Of a DNA stretch of 64,000 nucleotides, positions 41,036 to 50,401 are shown one piece after another. The notes below the pieces were generated by a model. That model was not told the DNA's origin. It saw nothing but the letters and a program-made list of their open reading frames with translations, and searched no databases. The stretch spans positions 1,178,001-1,242,000 of the forward strand of contig CP089930.1 of NCBI GenBank assembly GCA_021307345.1, in the 5' to 3' direction. Each line of letters begins with the position of its first letter. The stretch's first letter is position 1. Both the position numbers and the translations under genes were made by a program. The DNA comes from Escherichia coli (GTDB taxonomy: Bacteria; Pseudomonadota; Gammaproteobacteria; Enterobacterales; Enterobacteriaceae).

Positions 41036-41239
41036 ATGTTTGGTAACTTAGGACAGGCAAAAAAATATCTCGGCCAGGCGGCGAAGATGTTGATTGGCAT
41101 TCCAGACTACGACAACTACGTCGAGCATATGAAGACCAACCATCCCGACAAGCCGTACATGAGCTATGAAGAATTCTTCCGCGAACGCCAGAACGCACGC
41201 TACGGCGGCGATGGTAAAGGCGGTATGCGCTGTTGTTAA
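41036..41239 (+). CDS. yjiX: YjiX, YbdD-family small protein
   Basis: YjiX is a 67-residue soluble protein of the DUF466 family. The paralogue YbdD is encoded next to cstA and is needed for CstA-dependent pyruvate transport, so YjiX probably assists BtsT. The sequence contains the family core [20 protein letters not shown] and ends in GMRCC, a C-terminal double cysteine. It lies 10 bp before yjiA. Confidence 0.92.
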
Positions 41240-41249
41240 TGGAGAGAGC

Positions 41250-42212
41250 ATGAACCCGATTGCAGTTACCCTACTCACCGGTTTTTTAGGCGCGGGCAAA
41301 ACCACCCTGCTGCGCCATATTCTTAACGAACAACACGGCTACAAGATTGCCGTGATTGAAAACGAATTCGGCGAAGTCTCCGTTGATGATCAGTTAATTG
41401 GCGACCGCGCCACGCAGATCAAAACGCTGACCAACGGCTGCATCTGCTGTTCGCGCTCCAACGAACTGGAAGACGCGCTACTCGACCTGCTGGATAATCT
41501 CGACAAGGGCAATATTCAGTTCGACCGTCTGGTGATTGAATGCACCGGCATGGCCGATCCCGGCCCGATTATTCAGACCTTTTTCTCCCATGAGATTTTA
41601 TGCCAGCGTTACCTGCTGGACGGCGTGATTGCGCTGGTGGATGCGGTACATGCCGATGAGCAGATGAACCAGTTCACCATCGCCCAGTCACAGGTTGGCT
41701 ACGCCGACCGTATTCTGCTGACCAAAACCGACATCGCAGGCGAAGCAGAAAAACTGCGTGAACGTCTGGCGCGCATCAACGCCCGCGCACCGGTCTACAC
41801 CGTCACTCACGGCGACATCGACCTGGGTCTGCTGTTCAACACCAACGGTTTTATGCTGGAAGAGAACGTCGTCAGCACCAAACCACGCTTCCACTTCATC
41901 GCTGATAAACAAAACGATATTTCGTCGATTGTGGTGGAACTGGACTACCCGGTAGATATCAGCGAAGTTTCACGGGTGATGGAAAACCTGCTGCTGGAGT
42001 CGGCGGATAAACTACTGCGTTACAAAGGGATGCTATGGATTGACGGCGAACCTAACCGCCTGCTGTTCCAGGGCGTCCAGCGCCTCTACAGCGCCGACTG
42101 GGATCGCCCGTGGGGCGATGAAAAACCGCATAGCACGATGGTGTTTATCGGGATTCAGCTGCCAGAGGAAGAGATAAGGGCGGCGTTTGCGGGGTTGAGG
42201 AAGTCTGCGTGA
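41250..42212 (+). CDS. yjiA: YjiA, G3E-family GTPase / metallochaperone
   Basis: YjiA is a COG0523 GTPase that binds transition metals; its client is unknown. It has 320 residues from the ATG at 41250, preceded by GGAGAG. Motifs: Walker A GFLGAGKTT (10-18), the metal-binding CxCC motif in NGCICCSR (about 64-71), ECTGMADP and LTKTD. The last residues (KSA) go slightly beyond the K-12 end as I recall it, where the sequence enters the restriction island. Confidence 0.95.
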   Translation: MNPIAVTLLTGFLGAGKTTLLRHILNEQHGYKIAVIENEFGEVSVDDQLIGDRATQIKTLTNGCICCSRSNELEDALLDLLDNLDKGNIQFDRLVIECTGMADPGPIIQTFFSHEILCQRYLLDGVIALVDAVHADEQMNQFTIAQSQVGYADRILLTKTDIAGEAEKLRERLARINARAPVYTVTHGDIDLGLLFNTNGFMLEENVVSTKPRFHFIADKQNDISSIVVELDYPVDISEVSRVMENLLLESADKLLRYKGMLWIDGEPNRLLFQGVQRLYSADWDRPWGDEKPHSTMVFIGIQLPEEEIRAAFAGLRKSA

Positions 42213-42566
42213 AAGGTTGAGCTGGTAGTTTCGTAATTTCATGGTGGAGAAACCATCCATCACTTCTTCATCACCAAGATGTCTGGACAATGCTTCCAGC
42301 AATAACATCGCCGTTGTCAGACGTTGTTGTCCGTCAATCACCAGCAACGGCGAAATCCCCGAAACCTGATACAGACCCTGTTCGATGTACACCACCGAGC
42401 CAATAAAGTGTGCCAAGATGTCCTCGCGTAGTCCGGCCCGTATTACATCGTCCCAGAATTGGCGACACTGTTCCTCTGACCATGAATAAGTACGCTGATA
42501 AATGGGAATAACGAATTGCTGAGAGCGTTTTAGAAAATCGAGTAATCGGGCTTCGGTGGCTTTCAT
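42213..42566 (-). pseudogene. Truncated DUF262 (GmrSD-type) protein, N-terminal fragment
   Basis: The minus-strand frame from the ATG at 42566 encodes a DUF262 N-terminal domain: FVIPIYQRTYSW (about 18-29) and the nucleotide-binding DGQQRLTT (about 78-85). These belong to the GmrSD family of type IV enzymes that cut modified DNA. Similarity ends near residue 115. The frame then runs antisense through yjiA to 42033, which cannot be genuine. Complete proteins of this family are several hundred residues long, so this is a remnant cut at the yjiA border of the island. It might still be transcribed. Confidence 0.75.
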
Positions 42567-42849
42567 GAATGACGCCTGTCAAATTGCGCTGGCAAACTGC
42601 GTCATTATGCTTCGAATAAAAAATAAAAGTCAGCGACTTTACTGCTGCAAAGACAATATTTCAGGATAATTCAAAGCATATTAAGAAATTCCCAAGAACA
42701 CATTCAGTGGAATAATTTATACGCCAAACACATACATATAACCTATTGAAAAAGATCATATTTTTGATATTGTTGATGGTAATTTGATATAACAAAGCAT
42801 TCACTTCACATTGAAAATCCCCTCTCATGCAGGGCAAGGAATGCTTTTT
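42567..42849. promoter_or_regulatory. AT-rich region upstream of hsdM
   Basis: This 283-bp AT-rich segment separates the divergent DUF262 fragment and hsdM. It should contain the hsdM promoter; a TTGAAA (42748) and TTGATA-type hexamers are present but I cannot choose among them. No gene is seen. Confidence 0.45.
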
Positions 42850-45195
42850 ATGTCATTACCTAATTTCAGCCAAATTGCGGCCTTTCTCTGGTCTGTCGCC
42901 GACCTGTTACGCGGCGATTTTAAACAATCACAATATGGGCGAATTATTCTCCCTTTCACACTTCTTCGTCGTCTGGAATGCGTACTCGAAATAAGTAAAG
43001 ACGCGGTCATTGCCGAGGCGCAAAAAGTAAAAGCTATGAAACTGCCGGAGGAAGCCCAGGAGAAAATGATCCTGCGGGCGACCAATGGCCTCACGTTCTT
43101 CAATGCCTCAGCGATGGATCTCAGCAAAATGGGGCAAAATGGTATACAGGACAACCTGGAAAACTACATCCAGTCGTTCTCTTCAGATGCCCGCGAGATC
43201 TTCGAACACTTCAAGTTCAGCGAGTTTGTCGGGCAGTTGGCTGATGCGAACTTACTGTTTAAAGTGGTGCAAATATTCGCTAAAGCAGATTTATACCCGG
43301 AGCACGTCACCAACCATGACATGGGGCTGGTATTTGAAGAGCTGATCCGACGTTTTGCCGAGAGTTCTAACGAAACCGCCGGGGAGCACTTTACCCCACG
43401 AGATATCGTCAATCTGACCACCTCGCTGGTGTTTTTCGATGATGATGATGCGCTCAACAAAGACGGCATCATCCGCACCCTTTACGACCCGACGGCGGGA
43501 ACCGGCGGCTTTCTCTCTTCCGGTATGGAGTACGTCCACAAACAAAACCCCAATGCCGTGATGCGCGCGTTTGGTCAGGAGTTAAACCCGGAATCCTACG
43601 CCATCTGTAAAGCCGACATGCTGATTAAGGGTCAGGACGTCAGCCTTATCAAACTCGGCAACACCCTTTCAAACGATCAACTCCCCGCTGAAAAATTCGA
43701 TTACATGCTCTCTAACCCACCTTTCGGCGTGGACTGGAAAAAGATCGAAGGTGACATCAACGACGAGCACAAACTCAAAGGTGCTGATGGCCGCTTTGGC
43801 CCTGGCCTGCCCCGCGTCTCAGACGGTTCATTGCTGTTTCTGCTGCACCTGATCAGCAAAATGCGCGATGCCAAAAGCGGTGGCGGGCGGATCGGCATCA
43901 TTCTTAACGGTTCCCCGTTATTCACCGGCGGCGCGGGCAGCGGCGAAAGCGAGATCCGTCGCTACATTCTGGAAGCGGATTTACTGGAAGGCATCATCGC
44001 CCTATCCACCGACATGTTTTACAACACCGGTATCGCCACCTATGTTTGGGTGCTGTCCAACAAAAAAGCGCCAGAGCGTAAAGGCAAAGTTCAGCTAATT
44101 GACGGCAGCAATCTTTGCGGCAAGATGCGTAAATCGCTGGGGTCAAAACGCAATATTCTCGGGGATGAAGATATTCGCTTAATCACCCGCACGTTTGGCG
44201 ATTTCGAATCCGTTGCCACCACCACGCTTGCGGCGTTAGGCCTGGAGAAAGCACCAGAGCCAAAATCCAGCCGGGGACGCCAGTCCGCAACAACCAAAAC
44301 CGAGGCAGCAAAAACCTTTGCCAGCAAAGTCTTTCACAGCACAGAGTTTGGCTATCGTCGCATAACCGTTGAGCGCCCGTTACGCCTGTCGGCTCAGATG
44401 ACCGATGACGCTATTGCCACATTGCGCTTTGCGCCGAAGCCGTTTAACGCACCGATGGTGCAACTGTATGACGCCTTTGCCTTCCAGTGGCATGACGGTA
44501 ACTACGGTGACTTCACTGGCATAGAAAGTGAAGCCCGCGCCATTCTTAAAGCCGATTTCACCGAGCTGAAAGAGAAGCAAATTAAAGATCTGCTCGACAG
44601 TAAATTATGGCTGGCCCAGCGTGAGTTAATGGAAAAAGCGCAGCGTATTCAGGTTGCGATGGGTATGCAGACGGGTGGCAAAGACGCTATCAGCAATGAC
44701 TTTAATCAGTTCCAGTTGACGCTGAAAGAGGCGTTCAAAACCGCAGGCGTGAAGCTGGATGCGAAAGAGAACAAACAGTTTATCGATGCCATTACCCGCA
44801 AAAACCCGGACGCCAAACCGGTAATCAGCAAGGTACTGAAAGAGGCGGCTCAACCGCTTTACGGCGCGTTTGAGTACCACGGAAAGGTTGTGGAGTTTGA
44901 GCCGGATGGCGACCTGCGCGATAACGAAAATGTGCCGCTGAACCCGGCGGTATCGACCAGCGAGTTGATCGAGGGTTACTTCAAAGCAGAAGTGTTGCCG
45001 CATGTGGCGGATGCATGGATTAACGCCGATAAGCGCGATGCGAAAGATGGAGATATCGGGATTGTGGGGTATGAAATTCCGTTTAATCGTCATTTTTATG
45101 TTTATCAGCCACCAAGGCCGCTGGAGGAGATTGATGCGGATCTGGATGCGGTAAGTGCCGAGATTATGAAACTGCTGCAGGAGGTACATTCCTGA
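42850..45195 (+). CDS. hsdM: Type I restriction-modification methyltransferase subunit HsdM (long form)
   Basis: HsdM is the adenine-N6 methyltransferase subunit, needed for both modification and restriction. From the ATG at 42850 it has 781 residues; AAGGA lies 9 bases upstream, and an ATG at 42841 is an alternative. The N-terminal helical domain is followed by the SAM motif [10 protein letters not shown] (from residue about 213) and the catalytic NPPF (289-292). The methyltransferase core ends near residue 470. Another 300 residues follow, with many charged helices. EcoKI HsdM has about 530 residues, so this belongs to a longer class. Its stop overlaps the hsdS start (TGATG). Confidence 0.93.
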   Translation: MSLPNFSQIAAFLWSVADLLRGDFKQSQYGRIILPFTLLRRLECVLEISKDAVIAEAQKVKAMKLPEEAQEKMILRATNGLTFFNASAMDLSKMGQNGIQDNLENYIQSFSSDAREIFEHFKFSEFVGQLADANLLFKVVQIFAKADLYPEHVTNHDMGLVFEELIRRFAESSNETAGEHFTPRDIVNLTTSLVFFDDDDALNKDGIIRTLYDPTAGTGGFLSSGMEYVHKQNPNAVMRAFGQELNPESYAICKADMLIKGQDVSLIKLGNTLSNDQLPAEKFDYMLSNPPFGVDWKKIEGDINDEHKLKGADGRFGPGLPRVSDGSLLFLLHLISKMRDAKSGGGRIGIILNGSPLFTGGAGSGESEIRRYILEADLLEGIIALSTDMFYNTGIATYVWVLSNKKAPERKGKVQLIDGSNLCGKMRKSLGSKRNILGDEDIRLITRTFGDFESVATTTLAALGLEKAPEPKSSRGRQSATTKTEAAKTFASKVFHSTEFGYRRITVERPLRLSAQMTDDAIATLRFAPKPFNAPMVQLYDAFAFQWHDGNYGDFTGIESEARAILKADFTELKEKQIKDLLDSKLWLAQRELMEKAQRIQVAMGMQTGGKDAISNDFNQFQLTLKEAFKTAGVKLDAKENKQFIDAITRKNPDAKPVISKVLKEAAQPLYGAFEYHGKVVEFEPDGDLRDNENVPLNPAVSTSELIEGYFKAEVLPHVADAWINADKRDAKDGDIGIVGYEIPFNRHFYVYQPPRPLEEIDADLDAVSAEIMKLLQEVHS

Positions 45196-45899
45196 TGGCG
45201 GGGTTAAATAAGTATCAGGCGTATCCGGAGTATAGGGATTCTGGGGTTGAGTGGTTGGGGGAAATACCCGCGCACTGGCGATTAAGCAAACTGCGCTACA
45301 TGTTTAGCTTTGGAAAGGGATTAACAATTACCAAAGAAAACCTTCAGGATGAAGGTATACCTTGTGTGAATTATGGTGAAATACACTCTAAATATAGATT
45401 TGAAGTTAACCCTCAAGTCCATGCATTGAAATGTGTAGACATATCTCATCTTAAAAATAACTCATCATCATTAATCCAAAAAGGTGACATTGTTTTTGCA
45501 GACACATCAGAAGATACCGAAGGTGCTGGGAATTTCACACAATTAATTATTGAAGAAACAATTTTTGCAGGCTATCACACTATTATCACTCGTCCTCTAA
45601 ATAAAGAATGTTTTAGATTTTACGCCTATCTCTTAGATAGCAAAGAGTTGCGAACACAAATTCGCAATACAGTAAAGGGAGTAAAAGTATTTAGTGTTAC
45701 TCAAGCAATTCTAAAAGGTATCTCAATATGGTTCCCTTTACCTAAAGAACAGGAACGTATAGTTGTATATCTGGATAGTCAAACCACAAAAATCGACATC
45801 CTAATCGATAAACAACTCCAACAAATCGAACTTCTTAAAGAATGCCGCTCCGCCCTTATCTCTGCCGCCGTCACCGGCAAAATAGACCTCCGCAACTGA
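45195..45899 (+). CDS. hsdS: Type I specificity subunit HsdS, half-length, single TRD
   Basis: HsdS dictates the DNA target of the type I complex. It normally has two target-recognition domains (TRDs) and two conserved helices in about 400-450 residues. This one has 234 residues: conserved start YPEYRDSGVEWLGEIPAHW (10-28), a single TRD (about 30-175) and one conserved helix ending in LLKECRSALISAAVTGKIDL. The TRD DNA (45290-45740) is much more AT-rich than the flanks. The frame stops at TGA 45897-45899, after which the same frame reads TAPIPEAEAPTEASA to a TGA overlapping the hsdR start. A single TGG-to-TGA change would explain this. It could act as a homodimer. Confidence 0.88.
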   Translation: MAGLNKYQAYPEYRDSGVEWLGEIPAHWRLSKLRYMFSFGKGLTITKENLQDEGIPCVNYGEIHSKYRFEVNPQVHALKCVDISHLKNNSSSLIQKGDIVFADTSEDTEGAGNFTQLIIEETIFAGYHTIITRPLNKECFRFYAYLLDSKELRTQIRNTVKGVKVFSVTQAILKGISIWFPLPKEQERIVVYLDSQTTKIDILIDKQLQQIELLKECRSALISAAVTGKIDLRN

Positions 45900-45947
45900 A
45901 CCGCCCCCATCCCCGAAGCAGAAGCCCCCACGGAGGCCAGCGCATGA
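45900..45947 (+). other. Detached in-frame C-terminal tail of hsdS
   Basis: The 15 codons after the hsdS TGA continue in frame (TAPIPEAEAPTEASA) and end with TGA at 45945-45947. That stop overlaps the hsdR ATG (45944-45946) as ATGA, the usual coupling arrangement. An acidic, Pro/Ala-rich tail of this kind after KIDLRN is common at HsdS C-termini. The segment is now outside the translated frame unless the TGA is read through. Confidence 0.75.
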
Positions 45948-48900
45948 GCCACGACATTACAAAAGAGGTCAACCTGCAAAACGACATCATCGCCCAGATG
46001 GTGACAAAAGGCTGGATTGTCGGCAAAGGTGACGGCTACGACCGGGAACGAGCACTATACGCACAGGATACCTTAAACTTCGTTCAAACCACCCAACCGC
46101 AGGAGTGGGAGAAATTCGCCCGCGTTTACCCCAACGATACCGAGCGCCATTTCCTCGACGCGCTGGTCGCGCAGCTTCAAAAAGCCGACAGCAACGCCAC
46201 CGATATCCAGTCGCGCACCTGGGGTACGCTTGGCGTACTGCGCCACGGCCTGAAAATTCGCAACGCCCGTTTTTCGCTGTGCCAGTTTAAGCCAGAACAC
46301 AACCTCAACCCGGAAACGCTGGCGCGCTATCAGCAGAATATCTGCCGTATCGTGCCAGAACTGGTCTACAGCCCGTATGCCTCAAATAACGTCTTTGCAG
46401 AAACGGGCGTAAAAGCCCAAAAATGGCGCATCGACCTGGTGCTGTTTATCAACGGCCTGCCGGTTGCCACACTGGAACTGAAATCCGAATTTAAACAGGC
46501 GGTGCAGAACGCCATTGCGCAGTACAAAAAGACCCGCCTGCCGAAAGATCCCGCGACCAATAAACCCGAACCGCTGCTGACCTTTAAGCGCGGCGCGCTG
46601 GTGCATTTTGCCGTCAGCCAGTATGACGTCTTTATGACCACCAGACTCGCGGGTGACAGCACTTTCTTCCTGCCGTTTAACAAAGGCACCAAAGATGGCG
46701 GTGCGGGCAACGAAATCCCTGAAGATGCCAGCCGCTACGCCACGGATTATCTGTGGAATGAAGTGCTGCTACCGGATAACTTATTAAAAATCCTCGCCAG
46801 TTTTGTCCATTTGGAGATTGAAGAAAAAGAGGAGTGGAACGGGCTGAAAGCGAAGAAAGAGAGCCTGATCTTCCCGCGCTATCATCAGTGGGATGTGGTC
46901 AACAAACTGCTGGAAGCCGCGACGATTGAAGGAACCGGCAATAAATACCTGATCCAGCACAGCGCCGGTTCCGGTAAATCGAACTCCATTGCCTGGACCG
47001 CCCACCAGCTTTCTCGTCTGTACGACACAAACGGGGAAAAGCAGTTCCACTCCGTTATCGTGGTGACGGACCGCACGGTGCTGGACGACCAGCTTCAGGA
47101 CACCATCTGGCAGTTTGAACATGTCGACGGCGTGGTCGGGCGCATCAATAACAAAGAGGGCGACGGCTCCAAATCAGAAAAGCTCGCCAGTGCGCTGGAA
47201 AACTCGCAGCCGATAATTATCGTCACCATCCAGACGTTCCCATTCGTACTCAAAGCAATCGAAAACAGCGTCAGCCTGAAACAGCGTAAATATGCGGTGA
47301 TCGCCGATGAAGCGCACTCCTCGCAAAGCGGTTCCACCGCCCGTCAGCTTAAAGAAGTGCTGATGAGCGAAGAGCTGGATGATGACGTGGTGCTTTCGTC
47401 AGAAGATGTTCTGGATACGACCATCGCCGCACGTCAGGGCAGCAGTAACCTGAACTACTACGCCTTTACTGCTACGCCAAAATCCAAAACCCTCGAACTC
47501 TTTGGCCGCCGCCCGCGTCCGGATGAACCGGCGTCAAAAACCAATAAACCTGCGGCTTTTCACGTCTACTCGATGCGCCAGGCAATCGAAGAAGGCTTTA
47601 TCCTCGACGTGCTGAAAAACTACACCAACTACAAAGTGGCGTATCAGTTGCTGCAAAAGCTGGAAGACAAAGACCGCGAAGTCGATAGCAAACGGGCGAA
47701 GGTCAGGCTTCACCAGTGGGTGACCCTGCACGATCACAATATTTCGCAGAAGGTGAAGGTGATTGTGGAGCACTACCGCAAACATGTGATGCATCTGCTT
47801 GGCGGCCAGGCCAAAGCGATGGTGGTCACCAGTTCGCGTAAAGCTGCCGTGCGCTACAAGCTGGCGTTTGATAAATACCTTAGAGAGAACAATTACCAGA
47901 AAATCAGCGCAATGGTGGCGTTTTCCGGGGAAGTTGAATTTCAGGAAGGCGACCACAACAGCCTCGCGTTGTTAAACCAGAAATTTACTGAAATAAACAT
48001 GAACCCCGGCCTGAAAGGACGGGATATGCGCGAAGCCTTCGACAGCGACGATTATCAGGTCATGCTGGTCGCCAATAAATTCCAGACCGGTTTTGACCAG
48101 CCGAAGCTGTGCGCAATGTATGTGGATAAAGCCCTCGGCGGCGTCGAGTGCGTGCAGACGCTCTCCCGCCTGAACCGAACCTATCCGGGCAAAGCGGAAT
48201 CGGGCACTTTTGTCCTCGATTTTTATAACGATCCGAACGAGATCCTCGACGCATTCCAGCCCTATTACCAGACGGCGGAACTGACCGATGTCAGCGATCC
48301 GCAACAAGTATTCGATCTGTTTGAAAAACTGCGCGCCACGCAGATTTTTCAGTGGCATGAAGTCGAGCAGTTCTGCGAGGCTTTCTTCACCAAAAATAAA
48401 TCGAATGCGGCGATCAGTAATATCTGTAAACCGGCGGTAGAACGCTGGAAAAAGCGTTATCTGATGGCAATAGATGCTTATCTGACTGCCAAAGAGATGT
48501 TCGAGCGCACCAAAAAAACGGGCGACACGGTGTTAATTACCAATGCGGAAAACAGTTTTAAATCCTGTAAGCAGGAAAAGGATCGTCTGGAAATATTCAA
48601 AAAAGATCTCGGCAGCTTTGTTCGCTTCTACGAATTTATGTCACAGATCGTCGAGTACGATGACAAGGATCTGGAAAAGCTAAGTCTGTTTGCCCGCCAC
48701 CTGCGCCCGCTGCTGCATGAGCAACGTCTGGAAGAGGATGAAATTGATCTCAGTAATGTGGAGATGAGTCACTATCGTTTATCGAAAATCCATGAGCAAG
48801 ATTTACGCTTACAGGAAGAAACGCCTGACTATACGCTGGATGCAAGTAATGATATTGGTACGGCAAAAGCGAAAGATAAAAAAGAGGAGTTTTTATCTCA

Positions 48901-49207
48901 GGTTCTTTCTCGGATGAATGAATTATTCATTAGCGACCATTTGACCGACAAAGATATGATCAGCAATGTTTTTGCGGTGTATAACAAAATAACTGAAAAT
49001 GAAAATGTTATGACACAAATTAAAAACAACCCGCCAGAACAAGCTATTCTTGGTGATTTCCTCCAGGCAGTTGATAATGCTGTAATGGACAGTAATGACG
49101 CTCGGCAAGAATTTATGTTGCAATATTTATCCGATCCAGCTCGGGCAAAGGGCTTTGCTTATCTGATGTTTGATATGCTAACGGGGAAAATTGCTTTGCC
49201 AACATAA
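45944..49207 (+). CDS. hsdR: Type I restriction endonuclease subunit HsdR
   Basis: HsdR translocates DNA and cleaves it far from the recognition site. It has 1087 residues from the ATG at 45944, preceded by ACGGAGG; the frame is open further upstream but overlaps hsdS. The PD-(D/E)XK nuclease motif ends in ELKSEFKQA (about 165-173). SF2 helicase motifs are intact: Walker A HSAGSGKS, DEAH-type IADEAHSSQSG, FTATPKSK, FQTGFDQPKL and QTLSRLNRTYPG. A C-terminal helical domain of about 270 residues should bind HsdM. No frameshift is seen, so restriction capacity looks intact. Confidence 0.94.
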   Translation: MSHDITKEVNLQNDIIAQMVTKGWIVGKGDGYDRERALYAQDTLNFVQTTQPQEWEKFARVYPNDTERHFLDALVAQLQKADSNATDIQSRTWGTLGVLRHGLKIRNARFSLCQFKPEHNLNPETLARYQQNICRIVPELVYSPYASNNVFAETGVKAQKWRIDLVLFINGLPVATLELKSEFKQAVQNAIAQYKKTRLPKDPATNKPEPLLTFKRGALVHFAVSQYDVFMTTRLAGDSTFFLPFNKGTKDGGAGNEIPEDASRYATDYLWNEVLLPDNLLKILASFVHLEIEEKEEWNGLKAKKESLIFPRYHQWDVVNKLLEAATIEGTGNKYLIQHSAGSGKSNSIAWTAHQLSRLYDTNGEKQFHSVIVVTDRTVLDDQLQDTIWQFEHVDGVVGRINNKEGDGSKSEKLASALENSQPIIIVTIQTFPFVLKAIENSVSLKQRKYAVIADEAHSSQSGSTARQLKEVLMSEELDDDVVLSSEDVLDTTIAARQGSSNLNYYAFTATPKSKTLELFGRRPRPDEPASKTNKPAAFHVYSMRQAIEEGFILDVLKNYTNYKVAYQLLQKLEDKDREVDSKRAKVRLHQWVTLHDHNISQKVKVIVEHYRKHVMHLLGGQAKAMVVTSSRKAAVRYKLAFDKYLRENNYQKISAMVAFSGEVEFQEGDHNSLALLNQKFTEINMNPGLKGRDMREAFDSDDYQVMLVANKFQTGFDQPKLCAMYVDKALGGVECVQTLSRLNRTYPGKAESGTFVLDFYNDPNEILDAFQPYYQTAELTDVSDPQQVFDLFEKLRATQIFQWHEVEQFCEAFFTKNKSNAAISNICKPAVERWKKRYLMAIDAYLTAKEMFERTKKTGDTVLITNAENSFKSCKQEKDRLEIFKKDLGSFVRFYEFMSQIVEYDDKDLEKLSLFARHLRPLLHEQRLEEDEIDLSNVEMSHYRLSKIHEQDLRLQEETPDYTLDASNDIGTAKAKDKKEEFLSQVLSRMNELFISDHLTDKDMISNVFAVYNKITENENVMTQIKNNPPEQAILGDFLQAVDNAVMDSNDARQEFMLQYLSDPARAKGFAYLMFDMLTGKIALPT

Positions 49208-49271
49208 AATACGTTGATAGCCGGGGTCGCATTTTCTACCCCGGCCATATTATTTACAATAAGGAATAGCT

Positions 49272-49985
49272 ATGCTGAAGATGATTAAAGATTTTAAATT
49301 CAAAAATTACATTAAAAAACTACGTGAGGAAGGTTTGTTTTTTTATGTTTCTTTCGGGTTTATATTAACATTATTGATGGAAGTTGATGATCGATTACCG
49401 TACTATCTTCAACAAGACTTCTTCTTTGATACACTTATAGGATTTATGCCAATCAATATATTCTTTGTTTTGATTTGCACAAATATATTTTTCAATGCCG
49501 TTCATGCTCTTATTTCATCTTATAAATGTCAAAGAGTTAGTGAGAAATTCCTCTCTGAACTTGATAAAAGAACACAACAAATTGGCTTTATTATTTCATT
49601 TATATGCTTTGGCATGACTTTGTTTTGTGCACTGGTGTGGTTGCTGTTTTTTGATATGAATAATGAAAGTTACTACGCAAAATATACATTAAATTTTTTA
49701 GCTGCTTTTATCATTATTATTATAATTTCTTCAGCAGTTAATCCAGTAATAAGAAGAACGTTCCAAAAACTTAAAGAATATGACTCACATGGAAACTCAA
49801 AAATATTTTTTATAATTGTGATAATTACAATATCGATATTATTACCGATTACGTACACTCTCAATAAAAATAAAACAATTGAAATCAATATTAAGAAAGA
49901 AACTTATCAGCAAATAAAAGAAAAAACAAAGATGAAACCAGAAGATTATATCAAAAAATTGATTGCTGATATTAAATTCAACTAA
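49272..49985 (+). CDS. AT-rich orphan membrane protein with RHH-like tail
   Basis: I do not recognise this 237-residue protein. Hydrophobic segments lie at about 22-38, 55-80, 102-127, 139-158 and 177-197, so four or five transmembrane helices are predicted, with a Cys pair in the third. The last 35 residues (IEINIKKETYQQIKEKTKMK followed by PEDYIKKLIADIK) resemble a ribbon-helix-helix pattern: a short strand, a helix, a turn and a helix. AAGGAATAGCT precedes the ATG, 64 bp after hsdR in the same direction. Base composition is far more AT-rich than the hsd genes, which indicates a separate origin. Confidence 0.8.
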   Translation: MLKMIKDFKFKNYIKKLREEGLFFYVSFGFILTLLMEVDDRLPYYLQQDFFFDTLIGFMPINIFFVLICTNIFFNAVHALISSYKCQRVSEKFLSELDKRTQQIGFIISFICFGMTLFCALVWLLFFDMNNESYYAKYTLNFLAAFIIIIIISSAVNPVIRRTFQKLKEYDSHGNSKIFFIIVIITISILLPITYTLNKNKTIEINIKKETYQQIKEKTKMKPEDYIKKLIADIKFN

Positions 49986-50060
49986 TATCTATATGTACCC
50001 TGGTTTCTTCCTGGGTACATATAAAAAGTTAATATCCTGATTTATTCTCAACATCCTCCA

Positions 50061-50225
50061 TCACTCCACATCCTCCCTGCGTAACCCAATATCCCTCAAC
50101 CGTTCATCACTCATCTGCTGTAACACCCGCCGGGTCTGCTTTTTCAGCCACCAGCTTCTCACTGCCTGCCAGAGTTGTACGAAGCCAGTAAACGGCGCTT
50201 TGGCTCTGTTTTCGTGAAATTCCAT
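50061..50225 (-). CDS. yjiS: YjiS, small DUF1127 protein
   Basis: A 54-residue arginine-rich protein beginning MEFHENRAKAPF and containing the DUF1127 core MSDERLRDIGLRREDVE at its end. GGAGGCAGCAG lies upstream of the ATG at 50225. DUF1127 proteins in other bacteria have been linked to small-RNA binding and phosphate or carbon homeostasis; the role of YjiS is unknown. It is divergent from yjiR and marks the end of the restriction island, where the sequence returns to conserved chromosome. Confidence 0.88.
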   Translation of the reverse strand: MEFHENRAKAPFTGFVQLWQAVRSWWLKKQTRRVLQQMSDERLRDIGLRREDVE

Positions 50226-50401
50226 CTGCTGCCTCCTCATCTTTCAGAGGCTTAATCATCCGCCTTCTGGCAGTTCACAATACAGATGCAAATATTACTT
50301 TTATTTAACATACAGACAGGTTAAAACAGCATCTGCATCCGGTTTTTTAGCCTCATCTGTACCGGTTTTTCTCTCTGTATGGTCCAAATAAGGAGTACAG
50401 C
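50226..50401. promoter_or_regulatory. Divergent yjiS/yjiR promoter region
   Basis: 176 bp between divergent starts. TTTTTCTCTCTGTATGGTCC precedes a good ribosome-binding site (AAGGAG) of yjiR. MocR regulators often autoregulate from direct repeats in such regions, but I could not identify one with certainty. Confidence 0.4.

Noticed and set aside
42033-42212. C-terminal part of the DUF262 frame inside yjiA
   Set aside because: It is antisense to conserved yjiA codons, so it is not part of the original gene. Only the portion above 42212 was kept as a fragment.
45842-45943. Upstream extension of hsdR by 34 codons
   Set aside because: It overlaps hsdS out of frame, has Arg/Pro-rich content and no ribosome-binding site, while ACGGAGG lies just before the ATG at 45944.
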